This document shows positions 57,061 to 64,000 of a DNA stretch of 64,000 nucleotides, piece after piece (within the stretch, counting starts at the first letter, position 1; each line of letters starts with the position of its first letter). A program made the translations under genes and the position numbers. The notes below the pieces were generated by a model. The model did no database searches. It was given only the letters and a program-made list of their open reading frames with translations, and had not been told where the DNA came from. This stretch comes from Sphingobium sufflavum (GTDB lineage Bacteria > Pseudomonadota > Alphaproteobacteria > Sphingomonadales > Sphingomonadaceae). The stretch spans positions 1 to 64,000 of the forward strand of contig NZ_JAJSSH010000010.1 in assembly GCF_021403115.1 (NCBI RefSeq), in the 5' to 3' direction.

Positions 57061-57799
57061 ACGGCTGGCCGCGCTGGCGCTGCTCCTCGCGGGAGTGTTG
57101 CCGGCGTCTGCGGGCGCGCAGGCCCTGTCCTGCGCCTTACCGGAGAGCCTGCCCCGGCCGCGAGAGGCGCTCGCGCCTCCCTCCGACCCGGCGCGCATCG
57201 TGCCGGTCACGGCCTATACGCTGGCGCTGAGCTGGTCGCCGCAATATTGCCGCCAGAGGAATGGCGAAGGGGCGTCCTTCCAATGCGGTGGGCGGTCGCG
57301 TTTCGGTTTCATCCTGCATGGCCTGTGGCCGGACGGGGACGCCCGGCAATCGCCGCAATATTGCCGGCCGGTCGCGGTGCTGCCGCCGCGCCTGTTGCGT
57401 GACATGCTGTGCACCACGCCGTCGGTTGACCTGATCCAGCATGAATGGGCCAAGCATGGCAGTTGCGGTGCGGACCGTGACCCGGCGGCCTATTTCGGCA
57501 AGGCGAAGGCGCTCTATGCGCAACTGCGCTTTCCCGACATGGTGGCGCTATCCTATCGCCGCGACCTGACCGTGGGCGATTTTCGCGATGCGTTCGCCCG
57601 CGCCAATGCCCATGTGCCCGGTGTGACGCCAGCGTCGGTGCGAGTGCGGATCACGCGCGACCGCTGGTTGTCGGAGGTGTGGCTGTGCCTGGACAAGGGG
57701 CTGGCCCATGCACGATGCGGACGGGGGCAGCAGCCCGGCTATGCCTTGCCGCTCCGCCTCAAGATATGGCGTGGCGGGACGGGCGCAATCCGCCGTTAA
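57032..57799 (+). CDS. Secreted RNase T2-family ribonuclease
   Basis: 255 residues, with a signal peptide (about 11-30, ending AGAQA). The two catalytic segments are FILHGLWPD (His96) and HEWAKHGSC (His137, Glu138, Lys141, His142), so the enzyme should be active. Several Cys pairs fit disulfides in the periplasm. ATG 57032 overlaps nadC by 29 bp and no better start was found; it is thus probably expressed with nadC. Convergent with the DUF4112 gene (4-bp overlap). Likely role is scavenging of RNA nucleotides. Confidence 0.92.
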   Translation: MWGWTLRPPERLAALALLLAGVLPASAGAQALSCALPESLPRPREALAPPSDPARIVPVTAYTLALSWSPQYCRQRNGEGASFQCGGRSRFGFILHGLWPDGDARQSPQYCRPVAVLPPRLLRDMLCTTPSVDLIQHEWAKHGSCGADRDPAAYFGKAKALYAQLRFPDMVALSYRRDLTVGDFRDAFARANAHVPGVTPASVRVRITRDRWLSEVWLCLDKGLAHARCGRGQQPGYALPLRLKIWRGGTGAIRR

Positions 57800-58227
57800 C
57801 GCGGCTGGTCGATCACCACCGTTGCGGGGTGATGACGGTCGAGGTGCCGGCGGATGATCCGCAGGTTACGGCTGTTGGAGCGGAAGAAGAAGTCGAACGC
57901 ATCGCCCACCAGCGGTATGGCGCCGATGGCGGTGTCCACCCCGACATTGGTGGCCATGCGGGCGATCTGGAATTTCGACATGCCGAGGTTGCGCGCCTCC
58001 CACACGATCCATGCGCCGATGGCCGCGCTGGCCAAGTCGCCGACGATGGGGATGAGGCCGAGGATCGCGTCCAGCCCCATGCGCTGCCGCGTGCCGGGCA
58101 GGGTGACCATCCCCTCCATCAGCCGCTCCAGAGCCTCTACGCGCTGCCGCACGGATGCAGCATCACGGCCCATGCCCGGAAAATTGCCAGCCATGCGGTC
58201 GAACTGCTCTGCGGACATCTTCACCAA
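57796..58227 (-). CDS. DUF4112 membrane protein
   Basis: 143 residues with the family core GLDAILGLIPIVGDLASAAIGAWIVWEA and a repeated-looking GAIPLVGDAFDFFFRSNSRNLRIIRRHL. Two membrane-type segments. Function unknown. It follows the solute-binding lipoprotein gene by 29 bp on the same strand. Confidence 0.85.
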   Translation of the reverse strand: MVKMSAEQFDRMAGNFPGMGRDAASVRQRVEALERLMEGMVTLPGTRQRMGLDAILGLIPIVGDLASAAIGAWIVWEARNLGMSKFQIARMATNVGVDTAIGAIPLVGDAFDFFFRSNSRNLRIIRRHLDRHHPATVVIDQPR

Positions 58228-58256
58228 AGTCGGGGCCTTTCGCGGGGTGGAGCCAT

Positions 58257-59732
58257 CTATCTGGGGTCGCGGAACAAGCTATTCAACGGATGGCGGGCGC
58301 GGGGGGAGGGCTGGTAGCCGGTGAGCCGGTTGCGGACCAGCGCAAAGCGAATCGGCATGCCGAGCGGGATATAGGTCGCCTCCGCCAAAGAGAGGGTTTC
58401 GGCGGCGGCGAGGGCGGCGGCGCGCTCCGGTTCCGTCGCGGCATGGCGGGCGATGGCGAGTTGCGCGGCCGCATCCGCGCTGCACAGGGCGTTGAGGCCG
58501 CAGCCGATGCGGGTGAGATACCAAAGTGCGCTGTCGAACGGCGCGACCTCGTCGATCAGGCGCATGTCCGCGTCCTTCGCGGTCCAGTCGACCAGCGTGA
58601 CGGGCAGGCCGATCGCGGCATAATCCTGGCGCAGGCTTTCGTGGAGCATGCGCGCACCCGGCCCGGCGGGAAGGGCGATGCGGATCGGACCCGGTGCCCC
58701 ATGCGCCCGCGTCCAGTTGGTGACGACGGAACGGGCATAGCTTTGCCGCAGCGCCAGTTCCCGTTCCGACCAGGGGATTTGCGCGGGCGGGCGGGGCAGG
58801 TCCATCTGCGCGGGCAGGATGTTGGTGGCGGTTCGCCATCCGGCGAGGTTCAGCCGCTGGGCCAGTCGTTCCCGATTGATCGCCATGGCCAGCGCATCCC
58901 GCACGTCACGGTTGGCCAGAAAGGCGGAGCGGCCCTCCACCACCAACCCCAGCAAGCCGTTTACGGGGTCCGCCCGCACCGCCCGCGTCGGGGGGCTGGC
59001 GGCGGTGACATAGGGCAGGTGCTGGAAACGGCCGCCCAGTAGCAGGTCGGATTCATGCCTCTGGAAACGGGCAAAGCCGATAGCGGGGCGCACCGCGCGG
59101 ACATAGAGGGGCAAGGGTGCCTCGGCATCCGCCGCCGTTGTCGCATCGTCCCGCCTGTCGCCGGGCGCGACGGGAGTCAGGGTGACGAGATCGCCCTTGC
59201 GAGTCTTGCGGAAAGGACCGGTCCCGCCGTCGCGTCGTGCGACCGCCAAGGCGGGATGGGCGAGGATTTGCAGGAAACTGGGCGCGGAGCCGGGCAGTCG
59301 GATTTCCAGCACCTCGTCCGTCATGCCCCTGACCTGTGGCGTGAGTCCTGCCAGCAGGGCGGGATTGGCGGCGAAGCGGGCGCGGAGCAGGCGGGCGACT
59401 TCCTCCGCCTTCACCGCGCCACCATCGGCCCAGTGGGTATGGCGCAGGCGGAAGATATAGCTTTCCCCGTCATCCTCCACGATCCAGCGTTCGGCCAGCG
59501 CGCCGATCAGGTCGCCGCCCGCGTCGAAGGCGACCAGCCCCTGCGACGCGGAGGCCAGCATGACCTGACCCGCCGCATTGCCGCCGTTGTCGAGCGGCTG
59601 GGCGATCTGTTCCTGTGTCCCGATGATGTCGACACGGACCGGGCCATCGTCGCCTTCCAACCCGCAGCCGCCAAGGAGCAGCAACGGCGCCAGCACCATG
59701 GGGCGAATGAGGCGGGGGAGATGGTGGCGCAT
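58257..59732 (-). CDS. Orphan ABC-type solute-binding lipoprotein (family 5)
   Basis: 491 residues. A signal peptide ends in lipobox LLGGC23, so it should be a lipoprotein. The body resembles oligopeptide/nickel-type family 5 binding proteins (ESYIFRLRHTHWADGGAVKAEEVARLL; NRDVRDALAMAINRERLAQRL). No permease or ATPase gene lies beside it. Near the C-terminus, an uninterrupted region of alternating hydrophobic and Ala-rich residues is typical for this fold. Ligand unknown. Confidence 0.82.
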   Translation of the reverse strand: MRHHLPRLIRPMVLAPLLLLGGCGLEGDDGPVRVDIIGTQEQIAQPLDNGGNAAGQVMLASASQGLVAFDAGGDLIGALAERWIVEDDGESYIFRLRHTHWADGGAVKAEEVARLLRARFAANPALLAGLTPQVRGMTDEVLEIRLPGSAPSFLQILAHPALAVARRDGGTGPFRKTRKGDLVTLTPVAPGDRRDDATTAADAEAPLPLYVRAVRPAIGFARFQRHESDLLLGGRFQHLPYVTAASPPTRAVRADPVNGLLGLVVEGRSAFLANRDVRDALAMAINRERLAQRLNLAGWRTATNILPAQMDLPRPPAQIPWSERELALRQSYARSVVTNWTRAHGAPGPIRIALPAGPGARMLHESLRQDYAAIGLPVTLVDWTAKDADMRLIDEVAPFDSALWYLTRIGCGLNALCSADAAAQLAIARHAATEPERAAALAAAETLSLAEATYIPLGMPIRFALVRNRLTGYQPSPRARHPLNSLFRDPR

Positions 59733-60026
59733 GGGATCAAAAACCGAGGGTGCGAGGCATCATAGTCGCGTCAATTGTCGTGGGATGACCTTCGCCATGG
59801 TTTGTCAGGACCATGGCCTGTCTCCCATCCGCCATGGCCATTCTTCTCTCCGTCCCTGTCATCGTCCATCGTCATGCCATCCGCCTTGCCGATGAAGGGC
59901 GGTATCCCGGCTGCGGATGTCTTCCCTGCTAGGAAAAGGCCGTTTCTCCCTACCCTGTCGCTAGCGCAACGCCAACCCATGGCCTGCTTGCTCAACGCTT
60001 TGGCAGCGGGAGCGTTGCGGTCATTG
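59733..60026. other. Intergenic region between PBP and lipoprotein genes
   Basis: 294 bp. A 34-codon minus-strand frame (about 59879-59775) starting MTMDDD is possible, with AAGG about 12 bases upstream. It is hydrophilic and ends SSHDN, but has no known match I can name. CCATGG-type palindromes occur several times between 59790 and 59850. No RNA gene or terminator is clear. Confidence 0.3.
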
Positions 60027-62120
60027 TCAGGGCGCGGCGGGTGGTTCCGCAGGCGCATCGGTCGCGGGCAGGCGTGGCGGCGGCGTGGGGCCAGTCGGTG
60101 TGGCGGGCAGGGGAATGTCGAGGCGAAGGTCGCCCGCGCCACGCAGGCGGATCGTGTCGGGGGAAATTTCCACCGAAACATTGCCTGCGTCCGCGCCGAT
60201 GGTGGCGTTGACGATCGCGTTGGTCGCCTCCTCCACGGTCGGGACGGGCGCGGCGTCGACCGGATCGCGGCGGATCTCCCCATTTTCCACCGCCGTGACC
60301 ATGATGTCGCGCCAGATGCGCGCGGGCATGCCACCGCCGGACACGCCGGGCAGCGGGCTGTTGTCGTCATTGCCGACCCAGACCGCCGTCACCAGCCCAC
60401 CGGCATAGCCGACGAACAACGCATCGCGATTATCCTGCGTCGTGCCGGTCTTGCCGAACGTCGCGGTGTGCAGCGCGGCGCGATGCCCCGTGCCACCGCG
60501 CGTGGCGGAGGCGAGGAGGTCGCGCATACTCTCCAGCGTATCGTCGCTGAAACGGCTGGGCCGGTCGAGGAGGCCAGTAAACCAGGAGCGTTCCTTCTCC
60601 GGCAGGCCGTGCGCCTTCACCGGATATTGGCCCGCTGCGATGGCGGCATAGGCCTGCGTCAGTTCCAGCAACGACAGGCCGGACGACCCTAGCGCGATGG
60701 AGTAATTCTCCGGCAGGGGCGATGTGATGCCCAGATCGCGAGCGGCGCGGATCACGGCCTTGATGCCGACTTTCTGCGCGAGGCGCACGGCGGCGACATT
60801 GCTGGATGCGGCGAACGCCTGACGCAGGGTGATGCGGCCCCGATAGTGGCCATCATGGTTGGACGGGCGATAGTCACCCTCTGTGATCGGGCTGTCGTCG
60901 ACGATGTCGTCGGGTGTCATGCCGGAACGGATGGCGGCGAGATAGACGAGCAGCTTGAAGGTCGATCCCGGCTGGCGGCGGGCCTGTGTGGCGCGGTTGA
61001 AGGCGCTTTGCCCATAATTTTTGCCGCCGATCATGGCGAGAACGGTGCCGTCCGGCCGCATGACGACGATGGCGACCTGCGCCTTGCCCAAGGGTGCGCG
61101 GCGGGCGGCGCGGGCGACGATGCGCTGGATATTGCTGTCGAGCGTGGTGGTGATGGTCTGCACGCCATAGACGCTGCCCGCACGGTCGCGTGCCTCGCGG
61201 AGCACCCAATCGCTGAAATAGGTGCCGCTGGTGCTTTCCGCGACCGGCGCGACGTTGAGGCGGGCGGGGCGCAGGGCCTTGCGCTCCGCCGCGGTCAGGA
61301 AACCCGCCTCGACCATCGCGTTCATCACCAAAGTTGCGCGCGCGCGCGCGCCCGCCAGATTTTCGGTCGGAGCGAGGCGGGAGGGGGCCTTCAGCACGGC
61401 GGCAAGGATGGCGGCCTGCGGCACCGTCAGCGCCTCTGGCGGCCGGTTGAAATAATGGCGCGCGGCGGCGCGAAGGCCATAGACGTTATCGCCGAAATAG
61501 ACGTTGGACAGATAGCGTTCGAGGATCTGATCCTTGGTCAGCCACAGTTCCAGCCAGAAGGCGATCATGACTTCGCGGATCTTGCGCCCTGCGGTGCGGT
61601 CGGCGGTCAGGAAGGCGCCCTTGGCAAGCTGTTGCGTGATGGTGCTGCCGCCTTGCCGCACGCCGCCCGCGCGCAGATTGCTCCACATCGCGCGGGCAAT
61701 GCCGCGCGGGTCGATGCCCCAATGACTGTAGAAGCGGCGATCCTCGATGGCGATGAAGGCCTGTGGGACATGGGTGGGGAGGTCGGCGATCTTCACCGGC
61801 TCGCCCACATTCGCGCCCTTGCGGGTGATGAACTGGCCGTCCGCCGTCTCCAGCGTGATGCTGGGCGGCACATTGGGCTGGAGCGAGCGGGACAAGGGAG
61901 CGGTGATCGCCAGCCAGATGGCGGAGAGCATCAGCAGGGCAAGGAAACCGGCCGCCACCCACGCCGCGACATGAGCGCGCCTGCGCCAGCGGGGGCGGGA
62001 CCGCAGACCGACCTGCGCGCCGCCATCGGGTTCGCCGCTGAACGGGTCCAGAGCCTCGAACGGCGGGGGCGACCCGGCCTGCGGCGCGGTGGGGCGATTA
62101 TAGGGGTCGATGCCTGGCAT
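60027..62120 (-). CDS. Class A penicillin-binding protein (PBP1A family)
   Basis: Bifunctional peptidoglycan synthase, 697 residues. One membrane anchor is at about 50-73. The GT51 glycosyltransferase domain has IAIEDRRFYSHWGIDPRG and RQGGSTITQQLAKG. The transpeptidase has SxxK in QPGSTFKLL, SxN as AASSN and KTG as FGKTGTT. The C-terminal about 80 residues are Pro/Ala-rich. ATG 62120 is preceded 13 bp upstream by an inverted repeat. Shorter than E. coli PBP1a because the extra OB-like insert is absent, as in other alphaproteobacterial members. Numbering as 1A, 1B or 1C-like is not certain. Confidence 0.9.
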   Translation of the reverse strand: MPGIDPYNRPTAPQAGSPPPFEALDPFSGEPDGGAQVGLRSRPRWRRRAHVAAWVAAGFLALLMLSAIWLAITAPLSRSLQPNVPPSITLETADGQFITRKGANVGEPVKIADLPTHVPQAFIAIEDRRFYSHWGIDPRGIARAMWSNLRAGGVRQGGSTITQQLAKGAFLTADRTAGRKIREVMIAFWLELWLTKDQILERYLSNVYFGDNVYGLRAAARHYFNRPPEALTVPQAAILAAVLKAPSRLAPTENLAGARARATLVMNAMVEAGFLTAAERKALRPARLNVAPVAESTSGTYFSDWVLREARDRAGSVYGVQTITTTLDSNIQRIVARAARRAPLGKAQVAIVVMRPDGTVLAMIGGKNYGQSAFNRATQARRQPGSTFKLLVYLAAIRSGMTPDDIVDDSPITEGDYRPSNHDGHYRGRITLRQAFAASSNVAAVRLAQKVGIKAVIRAARDLGITSPLPENYSIALGSSGLSLLELTQAYAAIAAGQYPVKAHGLPEKERSWFTGLLDRPSRFSDDTLESMRDLLASATRGGTGHRAALHTATFGKTGTTQDNRDALFVGYAGGLVTAVWVGNDDNSPLPGVSGGGMPARIWRDIMVTAVENGEIRRDPVDAAPVPTVEEATNAIVNATIGADAGNVSVEISPDTIRLRGAGDLRLDIPLPATPTGPTPPPRLPATDAPAEPPAAP

Positions 62121-62132
62121 GCGCGCTTATAG

Positions 62133-62154
62133 CTGTATTATGATTGCGATACAG
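62133..62154. promoter_or_regulatory. Inverted repeat CTGTAT-N10-ATACAG before the PBP gene
   Basis: Perfect 6-bp arms, 10-bp spacer, 13 bp upstream of the PBP start codon. The position fits an operator overlapping the promoter or the 5' UTR. No regulator gene is adjacent. Confidence 0.35.
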
Positions 62155-62222
62155 TCAAGCGGCGATGATGAGGAGCTAGGCAGTTTATGATGCTTGGCAG
62201 GGCTATGGAGTGATGCAGAAGG

Positions 62223-62241
62223 TTGTCCCAAATTAGGACAA
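62223..62241. promoter_or_regulatory. Inverted repeat TTGTCC-N7-GGACAA
   Basis: Perfect 6-bp arms around CAAATTA. It lies 103 bp upstream of the PBP gene and about 170 bp past ptsH, in the AT-richer gap. It may be an operator; no run of T supports a terminator. Confidence 0.3.
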
Positions 62242-62413
62242 TCATTTAAGCATAGCCGCATGGGACGGGAGCGTTACGGCCGTTGGGTGGCGACCTGATT
62301 CATCGAACGAACGCGCGAGCCAATCCGGTGGAAGAAAAGTCTGCATGGTTCGATGGTCGATTCGCAAATATTGTCCGTCAATCAGGGTGCCCCGGCGGAG
62401 AGGTGCTCCACGG

Positions 62414-62689
62414 TCACTCCTCGCCGAACTTGTCCTCGACCAATGTCACCAACTGTTCCAGCGCGACATGGGCGTCCTGCCCCGTGGCGCTGATCGTGAT
62501 GCTGTCGCCCATGGCGGCACCCAGCATCATCAGACCCATGATCGACGTGCCGACCACCGCCGGGCCGTCCTTGGCCACCTGAACGTCGGCGGTCAGCCCG
62601 CTGGCCATCGTCACGAACTTGGCACTGGCCCGCGCATGCAGGCCCCGCCGGTTGGTGATCTTGACCGTCTGCGACAATGGCTCGCTCAT
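62414..62689 (-). CDS. ptsH: HPr phosphocarrier protein (nitrogen-type PTS)
   Basis: 91 residues. Phosphorylatable His18 in RRGLHARAS and the regulatory Ser49 in GTSIMGLMML are both present, so control by HPr kinase/phosphorylase is expected. Transfers phosphate from enzyme I to EIIA proteins. ATG 62689 overlaps the EIIA stop by 4 bp. Part of the rapZ-EIIA-ptsH operon; hprK usually lies upstream of rapZ and would be right of the window. Confidence 0.94.
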   Translation of the reverse strand: MSEPLSQTVKITNRRGLHARASAKFVTMASGLTADVQVAKDGPAVVGTSIMGLMMLGAAMGDSITISATGQDAHVALEQLVTLVEDKFGEE

Positions 62690-63090
62690 CCATTCTCTCC
62701 CAGCAAGTCGGATGCGACACTGATATATTTGGTTCCCGCTTCCCGTGCGGCTGCCACCGCCTGCTTCACCGTCATCGCCTTGCGCGCGCTTTCGAGGCGG
62801 ATCAGCATGGGCAGGTTGACGCCCGCAATCACTTCCACATGGCCCGCGCGCAGCAGGGAGATGGCGAGGTTGGAGGGCGTGCCGCCGAACAGGTCGGTCA
62901 ACAGGATGACGCCGGAGCCATCATCGACACGGGCCACGGCAGAGGCGATGTCGGCGCGGCGCGCCTCCATATCGTCTTCAGGCCCGATGCAGATCGCCTC
63001 GATCGCTTGCTGCGGGCCGACCACATGCTCCATCGCGATGCGAAATTCTGTGGCGAGCCGCCCGTGCGTCACCAGGACAAGACCAATCAT
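62686..63090 (-). CDS. PTS EIIA of the mannose (fructose) family
   Basis: 134 residues with phosphorylated His9 in LVTHG and the family core ILLTDLFGGTPSNLAISLL. Resembles the EIIA-Man type often called ManX or PtsM in alphaproteobacteria, where no membrane EIIBC is linked and the protein regulates instead of transporting. Overlaps rapZ and ptsH by 4 bp each. Confidence 0.92.
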   Translation of the reverse strand: MIGLVLVTHGRLATEFRIAMEHVVGPQQAIEAICIGPEDDMEARRADIASAVARVDDGSGVILLTDLFGGTPSNLAISLLRAGHVEVIAGVNLPMLIRLESARKAMTVKQAVAAAREAGTKYISVASDLLGENG

Positions 63091-64000
63091 TCGGATTTCA
63101 CGCCCCGTTTTGCTTCGGCCCGTCCTTGTTCGACGTCGCCGGTTCCGACCTGCTGTGTTTCGGTTGCTGTCATATCGGTTCTTGCCGCCCCCCGGCGGCG
63201 ATCCTCATAGGCTTCCAAAGGTTGCGATTCCAGATTCCTGTGGGAAATGGTGAGTGAAAATCCTGCGTCGCGCAAGCGTTTCGCCATATCCTGCGCGACA
63301 CAGACCGAACGATGCTTTCCACCCGTACAGCCGAAAGCGACGGTAACATAGGCCTTTCCTTCCGCAATATAGCGGGGAAGGACGGTCAGCAGCAGTGCCT
63401 CTATCTGCCCCGTCACCAGCGTATAGAGCGGGTCGGCGGTGACATAGGCCACCACATCCGTCTCCAGCCCCGTGCGCGGGCGCAGGTCCGGATCCCAGTG
63501 CGGATTACGCAGGAAACGCATGTCGAACACCAGATCGGCGTTGCGCGGCACTCCGCGCGAATAGCCGAACGACAGGATGGAGAGGGTGGTCGCCATGTCC
63601 TGCCCGAAACGCGCCCGTATCTCCTGCTGGAGCGCATTGGCGTTCAGGTCGCTGGTATCCACGATCTGGTCGGCATGGCGGCGCAGCGGCTCCATCAGTT
63701 CCCGCTCGCGGGCGATGCCGTCCGACGCGGGCCGGTCGAGCGCCAGGGGATGCCGCCGCCGCGTCTCGGCAAAGCGTCGCTCCAGCACGGAGCCGGAGCA
63801 ATCGAGGAATAACGTCTCCACCGTGGCGCCGTCCGACCGCAAGGCGCGAGCGCGTTCCACGATGTTGGCCGCGTCAAAACCGCGGGTCCGGCTGTCGATG
63901 CCGATGGCCAGCGCGCGTTCCTCCGCCGGGTCATGCCCCGCCGCGACCGGGGCCGCCAGCAGCGTATCGAGCAGCATCAGCGGGAAATTATCGACCACCT
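63087..64000 (-). CDS. rapZ: RapZ-family nucleotide-binding protein (partial, N-terminus outside window)
   Basis: Regulatory P-loop protein of the RapZ/YvcJ family; in E. coli RapZ guides RNase E to the small RNA GlmZ. The frame is open to the right edge, so the start and Walker A motif are missing here. Visible blocks: VDNFPLMLLDTLL, IGIDSRTRGFD, ETLFLDCSGSVLERRFAETRRRHPL, LSFGYSRGVPRNADLVFDMRFLRNPHWDP and FGCTGGKHRSV. The C-terminal tail of about 45 residues after LESQPLEAYEDRR is unusual in length and hydrophilic. Last gene boundary overlaps EIIA by 4 bp. Confidence 0.92.
   Translation of the reverse strand, partial: VVDNFPLMLLDTLLAAPVAAGHDPAEERALAIGIDSRTRGFDAANIVERARALRSDGATVETLFLDCSGSVLERRFAETRRRHPLALDRPASDGIARERELMEPLRRHADQIVDTSDLNANALQQEIRARFGQDMATTLSILSFGYSRGVPRNADLVFDMRFLRNPHWDPDLRPRTGLETDVVAYVTADPLYTLVTGQIEALLLTVLPRYIAEGKAYVTVAFGCTGGKHRSVCVAQDMAKRLRDAGFSLTISHRNLESQPLEAYEDRRRGAARTDMTATETQQVGTGDVEQGRAEAKRGVKSE

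Larger units (their letters stand above)
62121..62413. other. AT-richer intergenic region between PBP and ptsH
   Basis: 293 bp between genes on the same strand, visibly AT-richer than its surroundings. It holds the two inverted repeats listed (62133-62154 and 62223-62241) and must contain the PBP promoter. No T-run hairpin ends the ptsH operon here, and I see no RNA gene. Part could be remnant DNA. Confidence 0.5.

Noticed and set aside
60846..62132. 428-residue plus-strand frame opposite the PBP gene
   Set aside because: Antisense to the conserved glycosyltransferase and transpeptidase motifs.

Overview
The window is a high-GC chromosomal segment that looks alphaproteobacterial, most likely from Sphingomonadales (Sphingobium, Sphingomonas or a relative). 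This is inferred from the ppiD-trpE-G-D-C-moaC-moeA / lexA / comEC / gltX / gltA neighbourhood, an alphaproteobacterial GTTC-N7-GTTC SOS box in front of lexA, eno-ftsB-pdhA-pdhB with a lipoyl domain fused to PdhB, and a rapZ-EIIA-HPr operon. No search was run, so genus is not settled. Most of the window is core chromosome. No tRNA, rRNA, CRISPR array or prophage was seen.

Layout. 1-344: what looks like one end of an IS21-like element abutting the last 34 codons of a disrupted membrane-protein gene, then the gltA terminator. 366-6187: gltX-gltA operon, divergent comEC, and convergent lexA with its own SOS box. 6249-14677: a lower-conservation block (aldo/keto reductase, a crotonase without the usual catalytic glutamates, a divergent amidohydrolase with a palindromic operator candidate, a secreted sulfatase, an M3 oligopeptidase and a SirB1-like protein). 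It sits between lexA and moeA, which are normally close together. 14715-22391: a tightly packed minus-strand series ppiD-trpE-trpG-trpD-trpC-moaC-moeA; trpE carries an unusual Ala-Pro/Cys linker. 22602-25608: tpiA, secG, pyrG. 25702-26466: an apparently AT-richer orphan membrane-protein gene. 26566-28485: pepA-holC. 28723-34312: lptD-surA-pdxA-rsmA for outer-membrane assembly and vitamin B6. 34628-36642: small membrane/stress-type proteins (two Ala/Lys-rich proteins, a DUF3618 protein, a YqjE-like protein, DUF4170). 36820-41185: eno-ftsB-pdhA-pdhB. 41359-44677: a TadE/TadE/TadG-like trio. 44811-50877: mixed genes (phytoene-synthase-like, EF-hand, trmFO, DUF952, serine hydrolase, MHS transporter, VOC). 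50961-52909: glutathione-dependent formaldehyde oxidation. 53023-57799: MBL hydrolase, DUF4230, nadA-DUF924-nadC and a secreted RNase T2. 57796-62120: DUF4112, an orphan solute-binding lipoprotein and a class A PBP. 62414-64000: HPr, EIIA and RapZ of the nitrogen-type PTS, with rapZ running off the right edge.

How the genes work together. The window links central carbon flow (Eno, TpiA, PDH E1, citrate synthase) with amino-acid, NAD, B6 and molybdopterin synthesis and with envelope assembly (LptD, SurA, PpiD, SecG, PBP, FtsB). Many adjacent genes overlap by ATGA or TGATG, which indicates translational coupling. I found no convincing, completely new multi-gene system. The best leads are the accessory block between lexA and moeA with its perfect 10+10 bp palindrome, the crotonase lacking both catalytic glutamates, the repeat-bearing TrpE linker, the orphan gene between pyrG and holC, and the orphan solute-binding lipoprotein. 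Start sites given here are my choices from ribosome-binding sites, overlaps and family length, and are often inside longer open frames.
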